64,000 nucleotides of DNA from assembly GCA_036407095.1 (NCBI GenBank), contig DASWZV010000126.1, positions 1-64,000 on the forward strand. Reading direction: 5' to 3'. The notes under the pieces are model-generated. The model searched no databases. It saw nothing but the letters and a program-made list of their open reading frames with translations, and was not told the DNA's origin. Each line of letters opens with the position of its first letter. Position 1 is the first letter of the stretch. Made by a program: the position numbers and the translations under genes. Origin of the DNA: Gp6-AA40 sp036407095 (GTDB taxonomy: Bacteria > Acidobacteriota > Vicinamibacteria > Vicinamibacterales > UBA2999). This document shows positions 50,597 to 58,966 of the stretch, piece after piece.

Positions 50597-51173
50597 CGCG
50601 ATGAGTGTAATTGATCGAATTGCGTCGGGGAACTTCGTAGTGCAATTCCGCGAAGCCCGTTCCGACCGCTCTCACCGAGATCAGGCGCAACGGTGGTTGA
50701 ACGATCGCTCGCGGCAGCAGCGGCTTTCCCGATCCAAGCGTCACCGAGCCGACCTGCACGAACAGCTCGTCGAGCAGATCGTGATCGTAGAACTGCCCCA
50801 CCAGCTGTCCACCGCCGACGATCCAGACGTTCTTCCCCGCAGCCGCCGCGACCATTTCCGCGTGCACTGGTCGGACGTCACCGCGAACGAAACGAATGTC
50901 CGCATCAGGCACGGGCGACTGCTGTCGCGAACTGAAAACCCAGGTCGGCTGCGTATACGGCCACGGCTGCGGCTTGCTGGCTTCAGGGCCGACGACGTGC
51001 CGCAGCATCCATTCGTAGGTGGTGGATCCCATCGCCAGCGCACCGACATCGCGGATGAAGGACGGATAGCTCGTGTCTGCGATGTCACCGAGCGGAAAGA
51101 GCCACTCGAGCGAATCGTCGGTTGTGGCGATGAAGCCGTCTAGGCTGGAAGCTGTGTAGTACTGTGTCTTCAC
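50589..51173 (-). CDS. RibD C-terminal/DHFR-like reductase
   Basis: A 194-residue protein of the dihydrofolate reductase-like RibD C-terminal family: YYTASSLDGFIATTDDSLEWL, GALAMGSTTYEWML, NVWIVGGGQLVGQF and ELFVQVGSVTLGSGKPL. NADPH-binding loop VGGGQLVG is evident. Free-standing members reduce unknown pterin-like or other substrates. Overlaps the next membrane-protein gene's start by 8 bp. Confidence 0.93.
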   Translation of the reverse strand: MKTQYYTASSLDGFIATTDDSLEWLFPLGDIADTSYPSFIRDVGALAMGSTTYEWMLRHVVGPEASKPQPWPYTQPTWVFSSRQQSPVPDADIRFVRGDVRPVHAEMVAAAAGKNVWIVGGGQLVGQFYDHDLLDELFVQVGSVTLGSGKPLLPRAIVQPPLRLISVRAVGTGFAELHYEVPRRNSINYTHRDD

Positions 51174-51240
51174 GAAGTCGCGTCCTCGCTCGACGGAAGC
51201 CTACACGAAACGCCGATGCACACACATCACGACGCAGGTG

Positions 51241-51858
51241 TCAGGACGTCGCGTGCAGCGACACTGTGAAGTCGATTGCGCTCAGGACGGTGGCACGCGT
51301 GGGGAACACGCGTTCAAACAAACACGTTTGAAGTTCCGGATCCAAATCCGCGCAGCAATCTCGGATGACAACGAGACGATAGTCGAGATCCGATGCCTCC
51401 AGCAGCGTCGACAGCATTACACCGCTCGTCGCGATGCCAAACATCACCAGCGTCTGGATCTCTTTCGCGCGGAGGATGATTCCCAGGTCCGTACCGGCAA
51501 ACGCGCTCACGCGGTGCTTGGTCACGATGATGTCGCTGGGCTCAGGCCCCAGGACCGGATGAACTCGCCCGGCGGCGCCTTCGAAAAGTTTCCGGTGGAG
51601 CGGCGACGACTTGAGTGGCGACAAGAGTTTGTTGCGATCACTGACTTCCGGGAGTGACTCTCGGAATCCCGCCTGCACATGGATGACCAGCATCCCGGAC
51701 GCGCGCGCGGCGCGCAGAACGCCTGCCGCCCTCTCGATGAAAGGCTCGGGCGGGTTCGCGTAGATCGAGACGATACCGTTTTGACAGTCCATCGAGAGGA
51801 CTGCGGTATGAGAGATGTCGAGCGATCTGCTGATGTCGGCCATGTGAGGGTTTGACAC
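51241..51858 (-). CDS. Isochorismatase-family protein lacking the catalytic Cys
   Basis: A 205-residue isochorismatase-fold protein. Asp24 (MDCQNG) and Lys114 (TKHRVSAF) of the catalytic triad are present, but the position of the Cys in the TxxC loop is Val147 (FGIATSGVMLST). Members with this substitution are known (as in isochorismatases proper, which do not need Cys), so hydrolase or binding activity of another kind is possible. It lies upstream of the RibD-like gene on the same strand. Confidence 0.85.
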   Translation of the reverse strand: MSNPHMADISRSLDISHTAVLSMDCQNGIVSIYANPPEPFIERAAGVLRAARASGMLVIHVQAGFRESLPEVSDRNKLLSPLKSSPLHRKLFEGAAGRVHPVLGPEPSDIIVTKHRVSAFAGTDLGIILRAKEIQTLVMFGIATSGVMLSTLLEASDLDYRLVVIRDCCADLDPELQTCLFERVFPTRATVLSAIDFTVSLHATS

Positions 51859-51877
51859 CAGCCGCGACCAAAGGGAC

Positions 51878-51936
51878 GAGTCCGGCTGAAGCCGACATTA
51901 CGTCTGCTGGTCCACCTGAAGGCGGACACTGCGTCC
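51878..51936. repeat. Two palindromes of the TGAA-loop type
   Basis: AGTCCGGCTGAAGCCGACATTACGT then GGTCCACCTGAAGGCGGACACTGCGTCC (start 51909). Each has a short GTCCxxC stem and a TGAA loop with a CAxTxCGT flank. They lie in the 346-bp gap between the isochorismatase-like gene and the next VOC gene. Confidence 0.75.
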
Positions 51937-52087
51937 ACTGAACGCGAAGGAGAGCTTGCGTTCGGAGGCAAGTTACAGCATCGAGCGGGTGGCGCCGGGA
52001 GGGGCGTCCCCGCTCGCCGCGCAGGCGCCTACTCCGTGATCGTGTTCTTGGCAGCCGTGATCGTTTACTTGGCGCCGAGGACGAGCG

Positions 52088-52115
52088 GGGAGACCCGGCG
52101 ACAGGACCCGCGAGA
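52088..52115. repeat. 28-bp dispersed repeat, copy B (inverted)
   Basis: The exact reverse complement of 42484-42511. Together with the palindromes at 51878 and the element at 52144 it fills the 346-bp gap (51859-52204), which contains no gene I can support. Confidence 0.75.
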
Positions 52116-52143
52116 CGAAACGCTCATTGACGAAACCAAGTAC

Positions 52144-52202
52144 GGTCCGCCGCCCACCTTCGCGCGTCGCGTTACGGCGGGCGAGGAAGGCGGACACTAC
52201 GT
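52144..52202. repeat. GGTCCGCC...GGCGGAC element, copy 1
   Basis: Starts CGGTCCGCCGCCCACC and ends GGCGAGGAAGGCGGACACTAC, so the ends are inverted repeats (GTCCGCC and GGCGGAC) around a roughly 40-nt middle with TTCGCGCGTCGCG. A near-identical arrangement is at 53318-53375 and a decayed one near 57075. Confidence 0.75.
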
Positions 52203-52204
52203 AC

Positions 52205-52597
52205 TCAGGCGTTGCCTGCTTGCCGCTCACCGAACCAGTAGCACAGGCCGTCTGGCGCAACGACGTAGAACACGCGAAATGCGTTGCCGCCGTGGCGTTC
52301 GATGCTGAACTCGGAGGTCTCCTTCTGAAGACCGTTGGCCTTGAACTGCGCCAACAGCGTCTCGAGACCGGCGACGTGGAACGCGCAGCCGTCCTGCGCC
52401 GGATCGCCGCCATTCTCGGCGAGTCCGATCCGAATGTCGTCTCTGGCAAGAACCGCCGCACGGTGCGGCGTGTCGGTGCGCGATAGGACGCGAAAACCCA
52501 GGACTGTTTCGTAGAACGGCAGCGACGCGTCGAGATCCTTGACCGGAAGGCTCATCGTGTCGCCGTGGTAGCCGAATGCTTTCTCGAGCGTCGCCAT
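52205..52597 (-). CDS. VOC (glyoxalase-like) family protein
   Basis: A 130-residue VOC protein: DTMSLPVKDLDASLPFYETVLGFRV, IRIGLAENGGDPAQDGCAF and AFRVFYVVAPDGLCYWFGE. Function likely metal-dependent lyase or binding; unknown. The 3' end touches the GGTCCGCC element. Confidence 0.88.
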   Translation of the reverse strand: MATLEKAFGYHGDTMSLPVKDLDASLPFYETVLGFRVLSRTDTPHRAAVLARDDIRIGLAENGGDPAQDGCAFHVAGLETLLAQFKANGLQKETSEFSIERHGGNAFRVFYVVAPDGLCYWFGERQAGNA

Positions 52598-52722
52598 TGC
52601 AGATTCGCGTCTCTAGACTCTCCTGGTTACTCAGTCCGCTCCCGCCCGCCCCGCTTGTGTGATTCCTCCCTGAGCCCATTCCAGTTCCGATCGCACATTC
52701 ACGCACAAGGAGGTCGGGCCAG

Positions 52723-53169
52723 ATGCGTCACACACTTTTGGTGCTCTTTCTCAGCATAGTCGTCACGACCGAGGTTCGGGGGCAGACATTGACGATGCAA
52801 GAAGATCAGGACGTCACCCAGCCGACACCGTTTGCACTTCAAACCGGCACCGGCCTCAGGTGGCCTCCGCCACCACCGCCGCGCCACTGCTGCAACATCA
52901 AAGGGGCGCTGATAGGTGCGGCGATCGGCGCCGCCAGTGGCGCCCTGCTGATGAGAGCCTTATGCGACTCGAGCGACTGCACGCGGGATTACTTCAAGCT
53001 CATGGGCGCGTTTGGTGGTCTCGGAGCCGCCCTCGGCATCTACGCCAATGCCGCACCAGGGTATACACCGTTCCCACATCGACGTGTCCGCGTGGCGGGA
53101 ATAGTGACGCCGACGATGCGAGGCGTTGTGACGACAGTCCCCCTCGGCCGCCACGCGAGGATCGATTGA
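52723..53169 (+). CDS. Secreted protein with glycine-zipper-like segments
   Basis: A 148-residue exported protein (MRHTLLVLFLSIVVTTEVRG). It contains a proline run (WPPPPPPRHCC), then a Gly/Ala-rich membrane-like stretch GALIGAAIGAASGALLMRAL and GAFGGLGAALGIYANAAPG, a glycine zipper pattern of outer-membrane or envelope stress proteins, separated by a Cys pair (CDSSDC). Function unknown. Confidence 0.75.
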   Translation: MRHTLLVLFLSIVVTTEVRGQTLTMQEDQDVTQPTPFALQTGTGLRWPPPPPPRHCCNIKGALIGAAIGAASGALLMRALCDSSDCTRDYFKLMGAFGGLGAALGIYANAAPGYTPFPHRRVRVAGIVTPTMRGVVTTVPLGRHARID

Positions 53170-53317
53170 GGCAACCGATGCTTTTCATCATCCGATCCTT
53201 GACTACAGACGCAGGAGAGAGGCAATGGCATGAGCCGCGGCATTCACCGCGATCCTCTTGCGATTCGATGCGGCCGATCATGTCACCGGCCGCTTCCATC
53301 CGCAACGAGAGGACGGA

Positions 53318-53375
53318 GGTCCGCCTGCCGCCTTCGCGCAGCGCGCAACGGCGGCCAAGGAAGGCGGACACTACC
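53318..53375. repeat. GGTCCGCC...GGCGGAC element, copy 2
   Basis: GGTCCGCCTGCCGCCTTCGC... to ...AAGGAAGGCGGACACTACC; same layout as copy 1. It ends right at the stop of the aminotransferase gene and may serve as a terminator on the minus strand. Confidence 0.75.
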
Positions 53376-53381
53376 TGCGAA

Positions 53382-54527
53382 TTACTTCATCGACATGTGG
53401 TGCGAGGGGAGCAGATCCCACACCCGCCAGAACTCGGTGATTTCGGCTGACGTGCCGAGCGCCACGCGGATGTAGTTTTCGTAGCGCGGGTACGGACCGG
53501 CGACGAGGATGCGGTTGGTCTTGAAGTGCTCGACGATCTCGACGGCCGGCCGAGTGGTGTTGAGCATCACGAAGTTAGCCTGCGAGTCGATCACGCGCAG
53601 CATGCGCGCGTTGGCCTGATTGAAGAACTCCTGGCGTTCGTCAGCGTTCCGCTGCACCGTCGCCTGGATGTGGTCGGCATCCTCAATCGCCGCCGCCGCG
53701 GCGCTGCTAGCGAGCGCGTTGACGCTGTCGGGGATCGCGCAGGCTTGGAGGAGCCGCGCCGTCGAGGGGTCGGCGACGGCATATCCGATGCGCGCGCCAG
53801 CCAGACCAAACAGCTTCGAGAAGCTGCGCGTCACGATGATCCGCGGATCGTCGATCGGCCGATCGATGAACGACGCGTACTCGGCTGTCGGATCGACGTA
53901 GTGATGATAGGCCTCATCGATCACGACGGAGACGTCCGACCGCAGCTTGCGCAGGAAGCGCTCGAGATCCTGTCGGCGCGTCAGCGTCCCGGTCGGGTTG
54001 TTGGGATTGCAGATGTACACCAAACGCGTCGACGCGTCGACTGCCGCGAGCATGCCGTCGAGATCGTGGGCGTGCTCTTCGGTCAAGGGCAGCGCCATTA
54101 CCGTGGCGCCGCGCTGCCCGGCGAAGCGACCGATCGCATCGAACGTCGGCAACGCCGTCACGACGGTCATCTGCGGGGCCAGGAATGCGCCCGCAGCCAT
54201 CCGGAGTAGATCGGTGGAGCCGCAGCCGGTCACGATGTGATCGGGCGTCACGCCGTGTACGCTCGCGAGCCGTTGTCGCAGCGCCTCGGACTCGGCGTCG
54301 GGATAGCGCTGGACCGTGCCTGCGCTCGCCTCTTGCAGCGCGCGAATTACCCGCGGTGAAGGCCCGTATCCGTTCTCGTTGCGATGCAAACGGAGCATGC
54401 CACCCGTCGTGCGCACCGACGGAGCGAGCATGGACGCGAATGCCGCGTCGGCGAGCGCGGGACCGGCCGCCACGGCAGCGGCGCCCACCCCAAGACGTCC
54501 CAGCACACTTCGGCGAGTGATCGACAT
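53382..54527 (-). CDS. Exported PLP-dependent aminotransferase, histidinol-phosphate aminotransferase-like
   Basis: A 381-residue protein with a Tat signal (MSITRRSVLGRLGVGAAAVAAG, RRSVLG twin-arginine). The class I/II aminotransferase core follows: GGMLRLHRNENGYGPSP, RYPDAESEALRQRLA, VTGCGSTDLLRMA, YICNPNNPTGTLT, VSVVIDEAYHHYV and SFSKLFGLAGARIGYA (Schiff-base Lys). HisC-like. PLP enzymes are rarely exported; Tat export of a folded, cofactor-loaded enzyme would explain the signal. Adjacent to the copper-oxidase gene. Confidence 0.88.
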   Translation of the reverse strand: MSITRRSVLGRLGVGAAAVAAGPALADAAFASMLAPSVRTTGGMLRLHRNENGYGPSPRVIRALQEASAGTVQRYPDAESEALRQRLASVHGVTPDHIVTGCGSTDLLRMAAGAFLAPQMTVVTALPTFDAIGRFAGQRGATVMALPLTEEHAHDLDGMLAAVDASTRLVYICNPNNPTGTLTRRQDLERFLRKLRSDVSVVIDEAYHHYVDPTAEYASFIDRPIDDPRIIVTRSFSKLFGLAGARIGYAVADPSTARLLQACAIPDSVNALASSAAAAAIEDADHIQATVQRNADERQEFFNQANARMLRVIDSQANFVMLNTTRPAVEIVEHFKTNRILVAGPYPRYENYIRVALGTSAEITEFWRVWDLLPSHHMSMK

Positions 54528-54531
54528 GACG

Positions 54532-56922
54532 CTACTGGACCGTCAGCGTGATCGGAACCGTGCGTACCACACCGTTGCTGGTACCGCTGACCGCTATCGA
54601 ATACGTGCCCCGGGACACGTTCTTCTTCGTATCCAGCGTCAATACTGATGTTGTGGATGCGGTGATCGAGCCAGTCGAGAACCTCGCGGTGACGAATCTC
54701 GGCAACGGGCCGACCGACAGCGTGACGCTCCCAGTAAATCCGGCTCCAGGACTCACGGAGACCGTATACGTCGCGTTGTTCCCCCTCGTGACAGTCCGGC
54801 TCATCGGTGACACGGATATCGAAAAGTCTCCCGCGACGACCAGCGTGACGTTGGTACTCCGTGTGATGGGGCCGCTCGTCCCGTTGATCGTGAGAATGTA
54901 CGTCCCGGGCGGCGTCGACGCACTCGTCGACACCGCAAGTGTGGTCGAGCCCGAGCCTGTCACCGAGCTCGGGGTGAACGATGCGGTTGTCCCTGACGGC
55001 AGACCGATGGCATCGAGATTGACAGCGCCTGTGAATCCGTTGATCGGCGTCACTGTCGCCGTGTAGCTCGCGACCAACCCAGGCAGAACGCTGCTGGAGT
55101 TCGGCGTGCCCGAGAGTGAGAAATCAGCCACCGTGATCGTGCGAACCGTGGGAGTACTCGCGGCGCCCTTGTCGTCAGTGACCTTCAACGACGCGGCAAA
55201 GCTGCCGGGCGTGGAGTAGACCACTACACCGGGCGTCGCCAGGGTACTCGTCGCCGGATTGCCGCCGGAGAAGGTCCACGCGTACGACGCGATGCTGCCG
55301 TCGGGATCGGAGCCTGTCCCGGCAAACGAGACCGAGCCGCCAGGGTTGATGGTGACGTTCGACGAGGGGCTGGTGATCGTTGCAGTAGGTGCCTGATTCG
55401 CCGGCGCGTCCGCCGACAGACGCACCATGCGTGCGACTGAAGGAACCGCCGCCGAGTTCAGGATGAAGAGCATGTAATAGCCCGGCGGTGCGACGTTGCC
55501 ATGAGGCGGCGCCGTCGCTGTGATGACGCCGGCTGCCGACGTGAACGACAACTGGATCAGACGCTGATCCATGTCGAACGCGTGTGTCTGTGAACCAAGA
55601 CGCACCAGCACGGCCGAACCGATCTGACCGGCATCAGGTGTCTGCACGTCGAATGCGCTGCCGTAGGTCACCGAACCAGGCGCGCTCGCGATCGTCGGAC
55701 GCATCGCTGGCGAGCCGTCGCCGTTGAACAGATATGCCGGGGAGTAGATCTCGATGTGCTGCTCGTAGCTGCCACGCGTCGGATTGCCGCCCATCAGCGC
55801 AACGGTGCCATCGGGCAGCAGCACCGATCCCGAGTGATACAGGCGCGGATAGGTGTTCGCGCCCGCGGAACTGAAGGTGTTCGTCTTGGGATCGTAGAGG
55901 TCGGCGTTCAGGCTGGCAGTGGCAGCATCCTCGTCGTTGAGCGATCCACCGATCACCAGCACTTTGCCGTTGGGAAGAATCGTCGCGTTCATCTCGATGC
56001 GCCCCTGCGACATCGGCGGTCCCCACTGCCACTGCGGGGTGGGCGCCGACAGATCGATGATCTCGGTGGTGTTGGTCGCGGGATTGCCGCCGCCAAAGAT
56101 CATCACTCGCGGCTTGTAGCCGTCCGCGCCCGAGAGCGGCAGCAGCACCGATGTGCCGTAGGTACGCGTGCCGCTGTAGTTGGTCGTCGCCACCACGCTC
56201 GTCCACGTCTTGGTCGACGGGTTGAACAATCGCGAGCCGCGGCCCGAGCCGGAATAGAAGACGCGGCCGTCGGTGATGAGGTGCATGCGCGGATACAGCG
56301 GCGGCGTCCACCCGGCGAGGTATTCGGGACTCCAGCCGGTCCCGGGCGTGTAGATTTCCACGGCTGTATTCGTGGCGCCATCGAAATCATTGAGGCCCGA
56401 GAACGTCATGACGCTGCCATCGCCGAGCACGGTCGGCGTAGGGTACCAACGGCCGTGCGCCATGTCTTGAATGGCGGTGAACGTATCGGTCGCCGGATCG
56501 TACACGGTGTTCTTCTTGTGCCCTCGGAACGGGTCGTAGGCGAGGTTGCCGCCGTTGATCAAGACGCGTCCGTCGGGCATCACCACCATGCCGTTGCAGA
56601 ACATGTCGTACGCATGCGTTCGCGTGTTGAACGTGCCGGCCTGCGGATCCCAGATCGTGCTTCGGAAGGTGGTCTCGGTCGCGACGTTACCCGACCCCGA
56701 CACGATCAGCACGCGGCCGTTGTTCAACACCGTGGGATGCACGGGGTTGATCGGCATCAGATACGGCAGCGTGGTCCACTGCCCCTGAAGGCTTGCCTGC
56801 GCGCGGACTCGAGGACTGCCCGCGATGAGGAGCGCAAACAGAAGCGCCACAGCAGCAAGCCATTTCGTTGAAGTGGAAGTGGCCAGAGATCGTACCAGCC
56901 CGCCGACGCTGTGCCCGCGCAT
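54532..56922 (-). CDS. Galactose-oxidase-like secreted copper radical oxidase with PKD and Ig-like domains
   Basis: A 796-residue exported protein. The kelch-type seven-bladed region (residues ~45-400) carries Cys109 and Tyr160 (Cys-Tyr cofactor), Tyr362 and His363 (LYHSGSV) and, in the DUF1929 domain, His474 (PPHGNVAPPGYYM), the complete copper ligand set of galactose oxidase/GlxA-type enzymes. Then a PKD domain (PTATITSPSS...YAWTFSGG) and two Ig-like repeats (DFSLSGTP, DFSISVSP). Likely oxidises primary alcohols on sugars or other substrates outside the cell, producing H2O2. The adjacent Tat aminotransferase follows with a 4-bp gap. Confidence 0.93.
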   Translation of the reverse strand: MRGHSVGGLVRSLATSTSTKWLAAVALLFALLIAGSPRVRAQASLQGQWTTLPYLMPINPVHPTVLNNGRVLIVSGSGNVATETTFRSTIWDPQAGTFNTRTHAYDMFCNGMVVMPDGRVLINGGNLAYDPFRGHKKNTVYDPATDTFTAIQDMAHGRWYPTPTVLGDGSVMTFSGLNDFDGATNTAVEIYTPGTGWSPEYLAGWTPPLYPRMHLITDGRVFYSGSGRGSRLFNPSTKTWTSVVATTNYSGTRTYGTSVLLPLSGADGYKPRVMIFGGGNPATNTTEIIDLSAPTPQWQWGPPMSQGRIEMNATILPNGKVLVIGGSLNDEDAATASLNADLYDPKTNTFSSAGANTYPRLYHSGSVLLPDGTVALMGGNPTRGSYEQHIEIYSPAYLFNGDGSPAMRPTIASAPGSVTYGSAFDVQTPDAGQIGSAVLVRLGSQTHAFDMDQRLIQLSFTSAAGVITATAPPHGNVAPPGYYMLFILNSAAVPSVARMVRLSADAPANQAPTATITSPSSNVTINPGGSVSFAGTGSDPDGSIASYAWTFSGGNPATSTLATPGVVVYSTPGSFAASLKVTDDKGAASTPTVRTITVADFSLSGTPNSSSVLPGLVASYTATVTPINGFTGAVNLDAIGLPSGTTASFTPSSVTGSGSTTLAVSTSASTPPGTYILTINGTSGPITRSTNVTLVVAGDFSISVSPMSRTVTRGNNATYTVSVSPGAGFTGSVTLSVGPLPRFVTARFSTGSITASTTSVLTLDTKKNVSRGTYSIAVSGTSNGVVRTVPITLTVQ

Positions 56923-57343
56923 TCACTGTCCTCCGCTGTGAGATGAAACTCAGCCGCCCCCTCGCAAACGGCGAACCAGTGAACTTGCGTGTCATCGTGT
57001 GAAAAATGGATGTGCTTCTCTGCGCCCGGGAAGACAGAAACCAGCTTGCCGCGGGTTCTGTTCCCCTACGCGTGTTGCGCGACGGCGAGCCAGGGAAGGC
57101 GGAGGTCAGGTGCGAAGACGCCGCGGCGCATGAACGCGGACACGCGTGAATGGTGGGTGATCACCGAAGCAGCGATGGCATCTGGCCAGCTTTGCTGGCA
57201 ACGGGCCTTCAGCGCGGCTTGCGATGAACGGATATCCGGATATGGCGCACTCGTTCGAGACGAAGTGAAGGGAATTGGCCCAGGACGTAGGTCAAAGCTC
57301 AAACGTCAAAAGGCCTTACCTTTGCCCTTTGCCCTTCCCAAGG
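56923..57343. other. 421-bp gap with repeat remnants, no supported gene
   Basis: No frame here has good coding character. Seen: a decayed GGCGGAC element near 57075-57106 (GACGGCGAGCCAGGGAAGGCGGA), and, at 57293-57343, a GTCAAAGCTCAAACGTCAAAAGG word run followed by its opposing CCTTACCTTTGCCCTTTGCC words before the M56 gene stop. A promoter of the copper-oxidase gene should lie just right of 56922, but no confident motif was found. Confidence 0.55.
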
Positions 57344-58966
57344 TCACCGCAAGGTAAACGTCATCTGCACCTGCACCGCGACTCGTGCAGGCTCGCCGTC
57401 TCGTGTGCCCGGCTTCCACGTCCATCGCTTGAGTGCATCGATCGCCTGTTCATCGAGGCCGTCCGCAGCGTCGAGCGACTTGACGACGGTCACCTCGCCT
57501 GTTGATCCGTCAGGGAGCACGACGGCCTCGAGAAGAACGCTTCCTTCGATCTGCGCGTCCATGGCGGCCTGCGTGTACTGAGGCCGTTCCTGATAGACCG
57601 GGACCGGCAGGATCGCGGCAACGCACTGTGCCGGATTCGTGTGACACGCGGCATTCGCGTCGATCAGTTCTCGCGCCGTCGCGGGCGTGATTCCGGTGAT
57701 GACCGCGCTGTCGTCGACCGGTGCTCTGACGACCGGCGCCGCGATCACCCGCCCGTCGAGGATGATCGCCATCGGTCTGCCGATGTGTGCTGCCGTGGCG
57801 CTCGCCAACCGTGCTGCAGCGGCACGGCTGAAGGTCACTGCGAGGCTCGTGGGATTCCCGGGAGCGGTGATGCGCGCGATCTCGACGTCCGACCACGTGG
57901 CCAGCGGCGTCGGATGCAGGTAGATTCGCTCGTTGGAGCCCGACACCACGGCCTCCCGCAAGCCATCGGCCGGCATCGATTCAGCGAGTCGAATCTCCAG
58001 ACGACTCGCAGCGCCCGCCTGTGCCATCGCGCTGATGTTGAGAGGCAGGGCCCTGATCGTTGCGGCGGTCACACCACCCATCACCAGTGTCACGACCATC
58101 AGAGCCGCTGCCAGACGTGGAACAGACATATGACTCTCCTTCACGAGCTCGCGCATACGGGACTTCAAATGACGACGGCGGAGGAAGGCGCTCGACAGAA
58201 CGGTTGGTCGCGCGCTATCGGCGAACAGCATCAGCGCCAGCATGTAGTCCCGACGCGACGAGGTGCGATTGACGACGAGCTCGTCGACGACCTGCTCGCG
58301 CAGAAGCTGCAGCCGGTCGACGAGCCACCAGATGCCGGGGTGAAACCAGAAGATCGCTCGAAGGTGTGCTTCGACCACGTTCCAGAGCCAGTCGCGCCGC
58401 TGCACGTGCAGCAGCTCATGACAGGCGACCGCGCGTTTGCCTTCATTCGTCAGGGTGTCGAACCGGCGTGGCAGCAGGACGAGAGGACGGCTGAACCCGA
58501 GCGTCACCGGCTGCTCCAGATCGCTCGACCAGCGGAACTCCGCGTCGGGCGCCAGCGCCACGCGCAGCGCATCGATGTCCGACCCCAGCGAGGCCGGAAC
58601 ACTTCGAAGACGCAATTGACGAATGCGCCAGAAACCGGCAAGCAGCCAGAGCAGACCGATGCCTGCCCCAGCGGCCCACACCCACGGAATCGCCGCACTG
58701 ACCTGCGGAAGAACCTGTGATGCGGTAGTGTTCGCGACTCGATCGGCAGGCAGGACGTCGAATGCGACAGAGACCGCCTGATGGTCCGGTCCCGTCGACG
58801 CAATCAACGGAAGCGCGAGGCAGAGAACGCCAATCGCACGCCAGTACGTCAAGCGAGCCGTGGCCACCGACCGGCGAAGGAGCCCTTCAGCCACCGCGGC
58901 CGCAGCTACGATGAGGAGGATCTGACAGCTGTAGACGACGAGCGCGAGCGCTGCCGGTCCCATCAC
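57344..58966 (-). CDS. BlaR1-like M56 peptidase with SecD-like and TonB-like domains
   Basis: A 540-residue fusion. Residues 1-200 give BlaR1/MecR1-type membrane helices and the M56 zinc motif HELLH (183-187) in GKRAVACHELLHVQRRDW. A further helix (about 285-305) then leads to a domain resembling the SecD/SecF P1 head: ERIYLHPTPLATWSDVEIARIT, SLAVTFSRAAAARLA, GRPMAIILDGRVIAAPVV and ITGITPATARELI. The last 90 residues are a TonB C-terminal-type domain: YTQAAMDAQIEGSVLLEAVV, DEQAIDALKRWTWKPG. The BlaI gene starts 3 bp upstream with overlap. It likely senses a cell-envelope signal. Confidence 0.85.
   Translation of the reverse strand: MMGPAALALVVYSCQILLIVAAAAVAEGLLRRSVATARLTYWRAIGVLCLALPLIASTGPDHQAVSVAFDVLPADRVANTTASQVLPQVSAAIPWVWAAGAGIGLLWLLAGFWRIRQLRLRSVPASLGSDIDALRVALAPDAEFRWSSDLEQPVTLGFSRPLVLLPRRFDTLTNEGKRAVACHELLHVQRRDWLWNVVEAHLRAIFWFHPGIWWLVDRLQLLREQVVDELVVNRTSSRRDYMLALMLFADSARPTVLSSAFLRRRHLKSRMRELVKESHMSVPRLAAALMVVTLVMGGVTAATIRALPLNISAMAQAGAASRLEIRLAESMPADGLREAVVSGSNERIYLHPTPLATWSDVEIARITAPGNPTSLAVTFSRAAAARLASATAAHIGRPMAIILDGRVIAAPVVRAPVDDSAVITGITPATARELIDANAACHTNPAQCVAAILPVPVYQERPQYTQAAMDAQIEGSVLLEAVVLPDGSTGEVTVVKSLDAADGLDEQAIDALKRWTWKPGTRDGEPARVAVQVQMTFTLR

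Noticed and set aside
56989..57357. 122-residue frame in the gap before the M56 gene
   Set aside because: Composition and lack of strand pattern suggest noncoding; it covers repeat remnants.
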